In this document: piece after piece, positions 19,477 to 28,861 of the stretch
How positions within the stretch are numbered: position 1 is the first letter of the stretch
Layout: every line of letters begins with the position of its first letter
DNA from: Actinomycetota bacterium
Lineage (GTDB): Bacteria; Actinomycetota; Aquicultoria; JACQXZ01
Direction: 5' to 3'
DNA length: 37,612 nt
NCBI GenBank assembly: GCA_016208465.1
Contig: JACQXZ010000029.1
Location: forward strand, 1 to 37,612
The notes under the pieces: model-generated
What the model was told of the DNA's origin: nothing
The model's database searches: none
What the model saw: only the letters and a program-made list of their open reading frames with translations
Program-made: the position numbers and the translations under genes

Positions 19477-20634
19477 CTATCCCATCCCAACACCTTGTGC
19501 CTGTTGTAAAAGTTTTCCTTCTGTTTTAAGAGCAGGCGCTACCATTACTTCCGCTTTTTGAAAAGCTTTAATGTTTTCATAACCACAAGTAGCCATTGAC
19601 ATCTTTAATGCTACAAAAAGATTTAATGTTCCATCATTTTCATAAGCAGGACCTGCCAATATCTCTTTAAGTGTGCCAATAATCTCTGTTTTCACTCTTG
19701 TTCCACGGGGAAGCTCCGGATGAAATGTCGCCATTCCCCAATGATAACCTAATCCCGGCGCTTCTTTTGCTCTTGCAATCGGAGATCCAATCATTACTCC
19801 GTCTGCTCCACAAGCAATTGCTTTAGCGATATCTCCGCCTGTCCTCATCCCGCCGTCTGCAATCACACTTACATATTTACCTGTTTCATCTAGATGTGTC
19901 GTCCTTGCCGCTGCCGCGTCAGCGATTGCCGTTGCCTGAGGAACTCCTATGCCAAGAACTCCCCGAGTAGTACAAGCCGCTCCCGGTCCAACTCCCACTA
20001 ATACTCCAACTGCCCCTGTTCGCATCAAATGAAGCGCTGTTGAATAAGAAGCGCATCCACCTGCTACTACAGGAATTGGAATCTCCGCGATAAATTCATT
20101 TAAATCAAGCGGCTTAACTCGAGAACTAACATGTTCCGCGCTTATTACTGTTCCCTGAACAACCAAGATATCTAATCCGGCATCTAAAGCATATTTATAG
20201 TATTTCTCTACGTGTTGAGGAGTAAGCGAAGCTGCCGCTAAAACTCCTTTTTCCTTTATCTCTTTAATTCTTTTGGTGATCAACTCTGGTTTAATTGATT
20301 CTCCGTAAATCTTTTGTAAACCACGAGTTGCTTCTTCTCTTGAAAAAGAAGCAATCTTTTTAAAAACAGGAGCAGGCTCTTCATAACGAGTTTGCAATCC
20401 TTCCAAATTTAAAACTGCTAATCCGCCTGTTTTTCCAATTTCAACCGCTGATTTAACATCAACAACGCCATCCATTGCCGAAGCCAGCATTGGAAGTTCT
20501 AATTTAATCGGACCAAGCTCCCAGCTTATATCAACGTCCTCGGGATCGCGAGTTCTTCTGCTTGGAACAATAGCTATATCATCAAAGCCATAAGCACGTC
20601 TTCCTTCCTTCCCTTTCCCAATTTCAATATTCAT
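19477..20634 (-). CDS. guaB3: GuaB3 family IMP dehydrogenase-related protein
   Basis: 385 aa: 'KEGRRAYGFDDIAIVPSRRTRDPEDVDISWELGPIKLELPMLASAMDGVVD', 'GPGAACTTRGVLGIGVPQATAIADAAAAR', 'VIADGGMRTGGDIAKAIACGADGVMIG'. Confidence 0.93.
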   Translation of the reverse strand: MNIEIGKGKEGRRAYGFDDIAIVPSRRTRDPEDVDISWELGPIKLELPMLASAMDGVVDVKSAVEIGKTGGLAVLNLEGLQTRYEEPAPVFKKIASFSREEATRGLQKIYGESIKPELITKRIKEIKEKGVLAAASLTPQHVEKYYKYALDAGLDILVVQGTVISAEHVSSRVKPLDLNEFIAEIPIPVVAGGCASYSTALHLMRTGAVGVLVGVGPGAACTTRGVLGIGVPQATAIADAAAARTTHLDETGKYVSVIADGGMRTGGDIAKAIACGADGVMIGSPIARAKEAPGLGYHWGMATFHPELPRGTRVKTEIIGTLKEILAGPAYENDGTLNLFVALKMSMATCGYENIKAFQKAEVMVAPALKTEGKLLQQAQGVGMG

Positions 20635-20675
20635 AATAAGATTCCTCCTCGAAAATTTCTTTATAAACCTTTATA

Positions 20676-20735
20676 AAAAAATAAGCCCAAGTTAACCCTT
20701 ACCACTTGTTTAAGTGGAACCATTAACCGGGCTTT
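20676..20735 (-). terminator. Rho-independent terminator in the guaB3 5' leader (possible attenuator)
   Basis: Minus strand: AAGCCCGGTTAATGGTTCCACTTAAACAAGTGGTAAGGGTTAACTTGGGCTTATTTTTTT; nested stems CCACTT/AAGTGG, GGTTAA/TTAACT, AAGCCC/GGGCTT, then a T-run. Confidence 0.75.
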
Positions 20736-20799
20736 CAATTTCTGTAAATCCTAACAATTAATCTCTCCTGCCAATAAAAAGCTAATTTTAAATTAACTT

Positions 20800-20829
20800 A
20801 TAGTAACACCGCAAGCAAAGATGTGTCAA
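20800..20829 (-). promoter_or_regulatory. Predicted sigma70-type promoter for guaB3
   Basis: Minus strand TTGACA-18 nt-TACTAT, ~165 nt upstream of the guaB3 start. Confidence 0.6.
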
Positions 20830-20842
20830 TAAAAATATGTTA

Positions 20843-20910
20843 TTCCCCCTTTTGCAAGGAGCAGCGCTCTTTACTCCCCTCCTTTGCAAGGAGGGGCAGG
20901 GGAGGTTCTT
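20843..20910. repeat. Solo palindromic repeat related to the DUF559-element ends, between divergent promoters
   Basis: CCCCTCCTTTGCAAGGAGGGGCAGGGGAGGTT, preceded by a partial unit CCCCCTTTTGCAAGGAG. Confidence 0.55.
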
Positions 20911-20947
20911 TAAGAATAAAAAAATACTATTAATAAGACTATATTTA

Positions 20948-20976
20948 TTGACAATGCATACGCCCGAATTTATAAT
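20948..20976 (+). promoter_or_regulatory. Consensus sigma70-type promoter
   Basis: TTGACA-17 nt-TATAAT, upstream of the ORF at 21011. Confidence 0.8.
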
Positions 20977-21010
20977 GATTTTAAAATCACCGAGACAAAA
21001 GGGGAACTTA

Positions 21011-21403
21011 ATGTCAAATATCTCCAGCAACTTTCAAAAAACAGTCTCTGAATCTCTCGTCAGACACCGAAGCATTTTAGACGCAATGTCAAAATTCCAG
21101 GAAGCAAGCGCACATGTAAACAGAGCAATCGCTAAAACAGTAACCAACTGTGGGTGTTTAAAAATTCAAGCTGACAAACAGCCCTTCCCTCCCGAAGCAA
21201 GCCTTTCTGAAATCGCTAAATATATGCAAACTCACATCGAAGGATCTCTTTGTCCAAATTGCCGGGAAGCGATGGAGGCAGAACTGGGAAATTTATTATT
21301 TTATCTGACAGCTATATGCATCCTTTTAGATTTAGACTTAGATAAAATAATCACAAAAGAAAATGAGAGAATTTCAATGCTGGGTGTTTATAGTTTAACT
21401 TAG
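21011..21403 (+). CDS. Conserved hypothetical protein (MazG-like or DUF1573-annotated type; uncertain)
   Basis: Likely true start at ATG 21011 ('MSNISSNFQKTVSESLVRHRSILDAMSKFQEASAHVNRAIAKTVTNCGCLKI...LCPNCREAMEAELGNLLFYLTAICILLDLDLDKIITKENERISMLGVYSLT'); RBS ggggaa and a consensus promoter upstream. Confidence 0.7.
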   Translation: MSNISSNFQKTVSESLVRHRSILDAMSKFQEASAHVNRAIAKTVTNCGCLKIQADKQPFPPEASLSEIAKYMQTHIEGSLCPNCREAMEAELGNLLFYLTAICILLDLDLDKIITKENERISMLGVYSLT

Positions 21404-21435
21404 CGAAGTTCAGTTAGTTTTTTATTCATCAGATT

Positions 21436-21540
21436 CTTGCTTTTTGGCAGAACATATAAAACGGGTCACAAGTCACAAGGACACATGTCACAAGTGAAGA
21501 AATTTTTAACTTGTGACCTGTGACTTGCAACTTGTGACTT
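21436..21540. repeat. Dispersed GTCACAAG palindromic repeat, copy 2 (inverted orientation)
   Basis: Reverse complement reads AAAAGTCACAAGTTGCAAGTCACAGGTCACAAGTTAAAAATTTCTTCACTTGTGAC...GTGACCCGTTTTATATGTTCTGCCAAAAA. Confidence 0.85.
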
Positions 21541-22614
21541 TTACACATATCTTTCAAGCAGATTGTATTCTTTCAATCGTTTAAGTCCATCTTGAATTGC
21601 TTTTGCGCGCACTTCTCCAATTCCATCAACATCATCAAGCTCTTCTATGTTCGCCTGCAAAACATGCTGTAACGTTCCAAATCTTTCAACTATTTTATCA
21701 ACAACCGACGCAGGAAGACGAGGTATTTTTCTCAACAAACGGCATCCACCGGGATGCGCTGGTGAATCAAGTATATCTACGGTGCCCTCATAACCAAGAA
21801 TGCGGGCAATTTCCATAAAATCAAGCAGATTCTCAGAAGAAAGATCGCTAAGCTGTCTTTTTACTTCTTCAGCGCTAACTTCCTGAATATGATAATCTTT
21901 AATCACCAAAAGGCTATCTTCGACAACATTACCCATCAATTCATCCAACTGCATTCTTATCAGTCTTCCATCCACTCCAAGCTCACTTATATAAACTCCA
22001 ATCTCATTTGCAATCCGTTCAACCATCTCAGAACGTTGAATCACTGTTATTACATCAATAAGAGTAACCAAATCTTCAAATTCAAGAGCATTTAGATTTG
22101 AAGACACCTGGTCCAGTCGAAGTTTGTATTTTTCTAAGGTCTGAAGGGCCTGATTTGCCTTGGTTAGAATTATTCTTATATCTTCAAGTGAATACTTAAT
22201 ATCATCTATGTATAAAGAAACAACATCTCTTTTCTGGGAAATTGAAATAACTAAAGCTTTGGTTTGTTTTGCCACGCGTTCAGCAGTTCTATGCCTCATT
22301 CCGGTCTCATCTGTTGGAAGTAAGGAGTCGGGGACCAGATGCACATTAGCATACAATATCCTTCTAACATCCCTGTCTAATATAATCGCGCCGTCCATTT
22401 TTGCTAGTTCAAACAATTTCTGAGAAGAGAACTCGCAGTCTAAATGAAAACCTCCATTCGCTATGCTCATAATACTTTCAGTATCACCGACCACAATCAA
22501 AGCTCCTGTTTTAGCGCTGATTATATGCTCCAATCCCAATCTTAGCTTTGTTCCCGGCGCAACAGTTTCTAAAACCTTTATTAAAATCTGTTCTTTTCTT
22601 TTATCAGCGAACAT
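21541..22614 (-). CDS. disA: DNA integrity scanning diadenylate cyclase DisA
   Basis: 357 aa: 'GALIVVGDTESIMSIANGGFHLDCEFSSQKLFELAKMDGAIILDRDVRRILYANVHLVPDSLLPTDETGMRHRTAERVAKQT' (DGA/RHR motifs) and C-terminal HhH region. Confidence 0.96.
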   Translation of the reverse strand: MFADKRKEQILIKVLETVAPGTKLRLGLEHIISAKTGALIVVGDTESIMSIANGGFHLDCEFSSQKLFELAKMDGAIILDRDVRRILYANVHLVPDSLLPTDETGMRHRTAERVAKQTKALVISISQKRDVVSLYIDDIKYSLEDIRIILTKANQALQTLEKYKLRLDQVSSNLNALEFEDLVTLIDVITVIQRSEMVERIANEIGVYISELGVDGRLIRMQLDELMGNVVEDSLLVIKDYHIQEVSAEEVKRQLSDLSSENLLDFMEIARILGYEGTVDILDSPAHPGGCRLLRKIPRLPASVVDKIVERFGTLQHVLQANIEELDDVDGIGEVRAKAIQDGLKRLKEYNLLERYV

Positions 22615-22640
22615 AGATGCCTCACATCAATAACGGTTTT

Positions 22641-24020
22641 TCACGTTTCACATTTCACGTTTTCCATCAACACACCAATTACATCATCAAGTGTATTAAC
22701 CGGAAAAACCTGAATATCTTCTGATTGATCAAGTTTATCACAATTTTGAGCTGGAATGATTGCTTTTTTAAAACCAAGCCTTGCCGCTTCTTTTAAACGT
22801 CTCTCAATATGACTGACAAATCTAACTTCGCCGCTTAAACTTATTTCGCCAAAACTAATCATATCACAAGGTATGTTTATATCCCGATGAGCGGATATAA
22901 CTGCCGCCGCGATTCCAAGATCTCCCGCCGGCTCAGTGATTCTTATTCCACCCACCGCATTAACAAAAACATCCTCTCTTTCCAGGTGCAAACCTGCCCG
23001 GCGTTCCAAAACTGCCAATGTTAGCAAAAATCTATTAAAGTCAACACCTGAAACAAGACGACGGGGGACTGTTAAATATGATGGTGTTACCAACGACTGC
23101 AATTCAACCAAAATCGGTCTTGTCCCTTCCATTGTAACAACAACCATAGAGCCGGCAACTTCAAAAGATTTTTTGCCAATAAAAAAGATTGATGGATTAT
23201 CTACTTCCACTAATCCATTTGAATGCATTTCAAAAATACCGATTTCGTTTGTTGAACCATAACGATTTTTTACTGCTCTTATTATACGATAAGACTGATG
23301 TCTTTCTCCCTCGAAATATAAAACTGTATCTACCATGTGTTCCAAAACACGCGGTCCCGCGATTGCTCCTTCTTTAGTTACATGACCGGTAATTAGCGTA
23401 ATCAGATTTTTATTTTTGGCAATCCTCATAAGCTGAGCGGTGCATTCACGAACCTGGCTCACGCTTCCCGGAGCTGAAGCAACCAGCGGATAATACATTG
23501 TCTGAATAGAATCAATCACCAGTAAAAATGGATTTATTTCTTCAATTTGCGCTTCGATGTTTTCCAGATTAGTTTCTGATAAGACATATAATTCTTTCGA
23601 AAGAGCGCCCAAACGAACTGCTCTCATCTTTATCTGGGATGCTGATTCTTCCCCTGAAACTAATAGTACAGAACCATTTGAATCAGCAATGTTGTTTGAA
23701 ATTTGTAAAAGCAGAGTAGATTTTCCAATTCCCGGTTCGCCTCCAAAAAGAATAAAGGCGCCGGGAACTAATCCTCCTCCCAGAACCCTGTCTAATTCTT
23801 TTATATTTGTTGAAATTCTTTCATTACCAGCAGAAGGAACTGAAAAAATCTGCTGAGGTAAATCAAATGGTGTCTTGATTGCTTTAGGAAAAGTTGAAGT
23901 GTCTGGCGCTGCTTCTTCTACCATTGTGTTCCATTCTCCGCAGTCCGGACACCTGCCCATCCATTTATGAGACTGATAACCACATTCCTGACATCTGACA
24001 ATATATTTAACTTTACTCAT
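22641..24020 (-). CDS. radA: DNA repair protein RadA (Sms)
   Basis: Zinc finger 'CQECGYQSHKWMGRCPDCGEW', 'GGEPGIGKSTLLLQ', 'KNRYGSTNEIGIFEM'. Confidence 0.96.
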   Translation of the reverse strand: MSKVKYIVRCQECGYQSHKWMGRCPDCGEWNTMVEEAAPDTSTFPKAIKTPFDLPQQIFSVPSAGNERISTNIKELDRVLGGGLVPGAFILFGGEPGIGKSTLLLQISNNIADSNGSVLLVSGEESASQIKMRAVRLGALSKELYVLSETNLENIEAQIEEINPFLLVIDSIQTMYYPLVASAPGSVSQVRECTAQLMRIAKNKNLITLITGHVTKEGAIAGPRVLEHMVDTVLYFEGERHQSYRIIRAVKNRYGSTNEIGIFEMHSNGLVEVDNPSIFFIGKKSFEVAGSMVVVTMEGTRPILVELQSLVTPSYLTVPRRLVSGVDFNRFLLTLAVLERRAGLHLEREDVFVNAVGGIRITEPAGDLGIAAAVISAHRDINIPCDMISFGEISLSGEVRFVSHIERRLKEAARLGFKKAIIPAQNCDKLDQSEDIQVFPVNTLDDVIGVLMENVKCET

Positions 24021-26484
24021 AAACTGTACTCTTTTTGATTGAAGAAGAATGGATTTTTTTGCCTCCAGCCTTGAATATTATCCCTCCATCCTTTTCATCA
24101 ACAATAATTGTCTGACCCTCTTTAAATTGACCGTTTAGGAGAGCTTCGGAAACAGGATCCTCAATTAAATGCTGAATAGCTCTTCTTAAAGGACGCGCTC
24201 CCTGAGCTGGTTTATATCCTTCATCTGCCAGAATATTTTTAGCTGCTTCAGTAAGTTTAATTTCAATATTCTGACCACGCAGTTGTGAATAAACCCTGTC
24301 GAACATCAAATCAATAATTTCTTTAATCTGATCTTTGGTTAAATCATGGAATACAATTACGTCGTCTATCCTGTTTAAAAATTCAGGCCTGAATGTTTTC
24401 TTTAATTCGTCAATAACCTTTTCCTTCATCTGTTGGTAATTCAAACCCTCATCGGCTCTTTTAGAAAAACCAAGCGGAGTTGCTTTATGAATTAATCTGG
24501 CTCCAATATTAGAGGTCATAATCAGGATAACATTTCTGAAATCAATAACTCTTCCGTGAGCATCAGTCAAATGACCATCTTCGAGTATCTGAAGCAAAAT
24601 ATTAAAAACATCCGGATGAGCTTTTTCGATTTCGTCCAATAAAACAACCGAATAAGGTTTGCGTCTGATTCTCTCGGTTAACTGACCGCCTTCATCATAG
24701 CCTACATATCCCGGAGGAGAACCAACTAGTCGTGACACATTATGTTTTTCCATATATTCAGACATGTCAACCTGAATAAGTGTCTCTTCGCTCCCGAAGA
24801 GGTGTTCTGCCAAGGCTCTTGCAAGTTCAGTTTTGCCAACCCCTGAAGGACCAAGAAAAACAAAGGAACCGCTTGGTCTTTTAGGATCTTTAAGTCCAGC
24901 GCGGGTGCGACGGATTGCCTGACAGACTGAACGAATGGCTTCATCCTGTCCAACAACTCTTTTGTGAAGAGCTTCTTCCATTCTAAGCAATTTGCTTGAT
25001 TCTTCTTCAGTTAATTTAGCCACAGGAATTCCTGTCCAGCTTGAAACAATTTCCGCTATTTCCTCTTCGGTCACAGAAGCCAGACATCTTTCTTCAGGAA
25101 TTTCCCAATTGCTTTCAAGCGCCATTTTTTCCGCCTGCAAATCTCTTTCTTTATCCCGCAGTTCGGCGGCTTTTTCAAATTCCTGCATATCAATAAGTTT
25201 TTCTTTTTCTCTTCGGACACTCTGAATTTTTTCTTCTATCTCTTTAAAGTACGGGGAAGACGCGACTGTCCTGATTCTGACCCGTGATGCCGCTTCATCA
25301 ATCAGATCGATTGCCTTATCAGGCAAAAATCTGTCTGATATATACCGGTTTGCTAAATCTGCCGCCGCCGCCAATGCGGCATCGGTAATACTGACTCTGT
25401 GATGAGCTTCATATCGGTCGCGTAACCCTCTTAATATATTCAACGTTTCCACAACCGTAGGCTCACCTACTAAAATAGGCTGAAATCTTCTTTCAAGAGC
25501 GCTGTCTTTTTCAACATATCTTCGATATTCATCAAGAGTAGTTGCTCCAATTGTCTGAAGTTCACCGCGCGCAAGAGCAGGTTTTAAAATACTTGCGGCA
25601 TCAATTGCTCCTTCTGCCGCCCCGGCGCCAACCAACGTGTGTAATTCATCAATAAATAAAATAATATCTCCACGTTCTCTTATCTCTTTCATTAATTTTT
25701 TAAGCCGCTCTTCAAATTCTCCACGGTATTTAGAGCCTGCAACCAAAGATCCTAAATCCAGGGTAAATATTTGTTTTCCTTTCAAAGTATCAGGAACATC
25801 GTTAGCTGAAATCGCACGGGCGAGCCCTTCCACCACCGCGGTTTTGCCGACACCGGGTTCGCCGATTAATACTGGATTGTTCTTAGTCCTTCGGTTTAAA
25901 ATCTGCATAACTCTTTCAATTTCTTTTTCGCGGCCAATAACCGGATCCAGCTTGTTTTCCCTTGCTAATTTTGTTAAGTTACGGCCAAAATCTTCAAGAA
26001 ATGAAGGTTGGGCTTTATTTTGTTCACTGCCTGCTGGTTTGCCAATATAGTAACCGCTTAAAAGCTGAACAACCTGATTCCTTACTTTTGAGAGATCCAA
26101 CCCAAGTTCATTTAAAACTTTTGCCGCTACTCCCTCTCCCTCTCGTATCAAACCAAGCAGTATATGTTCAGTTCCAATATAACTATGACCAAGCTGAAGA
26201 GCTTCTCTTAAAGCAAGCTCAAGAACTTTTTTGGCACGAGGGGTAAACGGAATATGTCCAGCCATCATAGCGTCGCCTTTGCCGATAGCCTGTTCGATTT
26301 TCGCCCTTAAGTCTGGAAGTTTAATTCCCAGCTCGCGAAGCGCTCTGGCTGCTACTCCTTCTTCTTCTCTGATTAAACCAAGCAAAAGATGTTCCGTTCC
26401 GATATAATTTTGGTTAAGCTGACGGGCTTCTTCCTGCGCGTAAACAACCACCCGTCGGGCTCTTTCTGTAAAACGCTCAAACAC
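24013..26484 (-). CDS. clpC: ATP-dependent Clp protease ATP-binding subunit ClpC
   Basis: 823 aa: 'MFERFTERARRVVVYAQEEARQLNQNYIGTEHLLLGLIREEEGVAARAL', two AAA+ modules, UVR region, 'GSPPGYVGYDEGGQLTE'. Confidence 0.97.
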   Translation of the reverse strand: MFERFTERARRVVVYAQEEARQLNQNYIGTEHLLLGLIREEEGVAARALRELGIKLPDLRAKIEQAIGKGDAMMAGHIPFTPRAKKVLELALREALQLGHSYIGTEHILLGLIREGEGVAAKVLNELGLDLSKVRNQVVQLLSGYYIGKPAGSEQNKAQPSFLEDFGRNLTKLARENKLDPVIGREKEIERVMQILNRRTKNNPVLIGEPGVGKTAVVEGLARAISANDVPDTLKGKQIFTLDLGSLVAGSKYRGEFEERLKKLMKEIRERGDIILFIDELHTLVGAGAAEGAIDAASILKPALARGELQTIGATTLDEYRRYVEKDSALERRFQPILVGEPTVVETLNILRGLRDRYEAHHRVSITDAALAAAADLANRYISDRFLPDKAIDLIDEAASRVRIRTVASSPYFKEIEEKIQSVRREKEKLIDMQEFEKAAELRDKERDLQAEKMALESNWEIPEERCLASVTEEEIAEIVSSWTGIPVAKLTEEESSKLLRMEEALHKRVVGQDEAIRSVCQAIRRTRAGLKDPKRPSGSFVFLGPSGVGKTELARALAEHLFGSEETLIQVDMSEYMEKHNVSRLVGSPPGYVGYDEGGQLTERIRRKPYSVVLLDEIEKAHPDVFNILLQILEDGHLTDAHGRVIDFRNVILIMTSNIGARLIHKATPLGFSKRADEGLNYQQMKEKVIDELKKTFRPEFLNRIDDVIVFHDLTKDQIKEIIDLMFDRVYSQLRGQNIEIKLTEAAKNILADEGYKPAQGARPLRRAIQHLIEDPVSEALLNGQFKEGQTIIVDEKDGGIIFKAGGKKIHSSSIKKSTVYE

Positions 26485-26579
26485 TTATTGTTTCCTCCCT
26501 CTGTTCGCTCTTAATGTCTTAAAATTTTAACCTCTAACTATAAATTTTACCATCAGAGGTAAATTTCCTTTTTTAATTT

Positions 26580-28088
26580 TTATTCTTCTTTTTCAGAACG
26601 CATCTGCGGGAAAAATATAACATCACGAATCGAGTGTGAACCTGTAAGCATCATCACTAACCTGTCAATGCCAATTCCTAAACCGCCTGCGGGCGGCATT
26701 CCATACTCTAAAGCTCTAATGAAGTCCTCATCCAACGCCTGAACTTCCGTGTCTCCTAATTCTTTCTTTTCAAGCTGGTGCTCGAATCTCTTTTTTTGAT
26801 CAACCGGGTCTGTTAATTCAGAAAACGCGTTTGCAACTTCGCATCTTCCAATATAAAGTTCAAATCTCTCAACTAAATTCTCATCCTTGCTGTGTTTTCT
26901 CGCCAGCGGTGTTAAATCAAGCGGGTAATCAAGGATAAATGTGGGATTGATTAAATTTGGTTCAACTATTTTCTCAAAGATCTCATTTATAATTTCACCC
27001 TTACCGTAATAAGGTTTAACTTCAATATCCAAATCATAAGCTATTTTTTTTAGTTCATCAATCTCATAGTCAAAGGAAAGGGCCGGACCGCCATATTTTT
27101 CAATTGATTCCATCATAGTCAAACGCGGCCATGGCCTTGTAAAATTTATCTCCTCACCCTGATAACTGACACTTGATGAACCAACTGTTTCGTTAACAAC
27201 ATTTTCAACCAGTTCCTCTGTTAATTCCATCATATCATTATAATCCGCATATGCCTGATATATTTCAAGCATAGTAAATTCAGGATTATGCTTAATAGAA
27301 ATTCCTTCATTTCTAAAGCTCCGATTAAGCTCGTATACTTTTTCCATTCCGCCTACGATTAATCGTTTAAGATAAAGTTCAGGAGCAATTCTAAGGTATA
27401 AATCCATCCCTAACGCATTGTGATGAGTTATAAAGGGCCGCGCGGCGGCTCCGCCGGGAATTGACTGCAGCATTGGTGTATCCACTTCTATAAAACCCCG
27501 ACTATCCAAAAAGCTTCGAATTGACTTTACAACTCTATTTCTTGCCAAAAATGTTTCTTTAACATCTTGATTCATTATTAAATCAACGTATCGCTGACGA
27601 TAGCGAGTCTCTATATCTTTTAAACCATGCCATTTTTCCGGAAGAGGCCGAAGTGATTTGGATAAAAGTTCAAAATCTTCAACAAGAATGGAAAGTTCAC
27701 CCCGTCGTGTTCTAAATATCTTCCCGTTTACACCAATTATATCTCCTATATCCAAATCAAGAAAAAATTTATATTTATCTTCTCCAAGACGGCCTACGTT
27801 AAAATAAAGCTGAAGTTTGGCTGAAAAATCCTGAATTACCGCAAAGCTGGCTTTTCCATGCTCGCGCACAGCCATAATTCTGCCGGCAACCGCTGTTTTT
27901 TCATCCAGTTCCTGTCCTGCTTCAATGTGGTTGTAACTTTCAATAATAGAAGAAAGAAGATGAGTTCTTTTAAAGCTGGATTTAAAAGGAACTTCGCCGG
28001 AAGAAATAAGTTTGGAAAGTTTTTCCCGGCGGCTCAGCATTATCTCATTTAAGTCTTCTTCAGAATTAAAATCCTGCTCTTTTTCCAA
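26580..28088 (-). CDS. lysS: Lysyl-tRNA synthetase, class II
   Basis: 502 aa: 'RYRQRYVDLIMNQDVKETFLARNRVVKSIRSFLDSRGFIEVDTPMLQSIPGGAAARPFITHHNAL', 'GIGIDRLVMMLTGSHSIRDVIFFPQMR'. Confidence 0.97.
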   Translation of the reverse strand: MEKEQDFNSEEDLNEIMLSRREKLSKLISSGEVPFKSSFKRTHLLSSIIESYNHIEAGQELDEKTAVAGRIMAVREHGKASFAVIQDFSAKLQLYFNVGRLGEDKYKFFLDLDIGDIIGVNGKIFRTRRGELSILVEDFELLSKSLRPLPEKWHGLKDIETRYRQRYVDLIMNQDVKETFLARNRVVKSIRSFLDSRGFIEVDTPMLQSIPGGAAARPFITHHNALGMDLYLRIAPELYLKRLIVGGMEKVYELNRSFRNEGISIKHNPEFTMLEIYQAYADYNDMMELTEELVENVVNETVGSSSVSYQGEEINFTRPWPRLTMMESIEKYGGPALSFDYEIDELKKIAYDLDIEVKPYYGKGEIINEIFEKIVEPNLINPTFILDYPLDLTPLARKHSKDENLVERFELYIGRCEVANAFSELTDPVDQKKRFEHQLEKKELGDTEVQALDEDFIRALEYGMPPAGGLGIGIDRLVMMLTGSHSIRDVIFFPQMRSEKEE

Positions 28089-28186
28089 TAGCTATAGCTC
28101 CTTCTTTTAGATTCTTTCTCCACCTTTAATGGGTAAAACTATCTTATACCAGACAGCGTTCAAAATGTAACGACACTTTCTTCACT

Positions 28187-28245
28187 GGTAGGACAGGCGT
28201 CCCGCCTGTCTTTCGTTCTTTGACAGCCGAGACGGCTGTCCTACC
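28187..28245. repeat. Inverted repeat GGTAGGACAGGCGTCCCGCCTGTC ... GACAGCCGAGACGGCTGTCCTACC
   Basis: ~24-bp imperfect arms between greA and lysS; related to 1936-1962. Confidence 0.7.
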
Positions 28246-28265
28246 GAAGGTGAGAATAGTAATTT

Positions 28266-28781
28266 CTACTCACTATTTTTGGGAGAAGAACTATTTCTAA
28301 TATCAATAATTTTATATTTTAATTCTCCCCGAGGAACATCAACCGTTACAATCTGACCAACCTTTTTACCTAATATAGCTTTACCTACAGGTGATTCATT
28401 TGAAATTTTATTAGAGCCGGGATCTGCTTCCACTGATCCAACAATCATATAATCTTCTTGCTCATTATGTATTAAATCTAAAAGAGTAACCACTGAACAA
28501 AGCGCTACTTTATTTGTGTCTATGTTATTTTCCTCGATGATTCTCGCCTTGGAAAGCAGTTTATTTATATAAATTATACGTCCTTCAACAAAAGCCTGCT
28601 CGTTCTTGGCATCCTCGTATTCAGAATTTTCACTTATATCTCCAAAACTTATTGCTTCCTTTATTCTTGCGGCTACTTCTTTCCTTTTACAATTGATTAG
28701 ATTATCTAATTCCGCCAATAATTTCTGATGACCATCTGTCGTTAAAAAAATTTCTTCTTCAGACAATAACTTATCCTCCAA
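28266..28781 (-). CDS. greA: Transcription elongation factor GreA
   Basis: 171 aa: 'IFLTTDGHQKLLAELDNL', 'GDISENSEYEDAKNEQAFVEGRI', 'SNESPVGKAILGKKVGQIVTVDVPRGELKYKIIDI'. Confidence 0.93.
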   Translation of the reverse strand: MEDKLLSEEEIFLTTDGHQKLLAELDNLINCKRKEVAARIKEAISFGDISENSEYEDAKNEQAFVEGRIIYINKLLSKARIIEENNIDTNKVALCSVVTLLDLIHNEQEDYMIVGSVEADPGSNKISNESPVGKAILGKKVGQIVTVDVPRGELKYKIIDIRNSSSPKNSE

Positions 28782-28861
28782 CTTAAAATTTTTGGTTCTT
28801 CCGTGTTTAAAATCGAAACTTAGAAATATAAATATACCCTTTATTATATAAATTAAAAATT

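Noticed and set aside
24992-26246. Long antisense ORFs opposite clpC (24992-25225, 25637-26050, 25962-26246)
   Set aside because: Antisense to a highly conserved gene; serine/proline-rich shadow translations with no domain signature.
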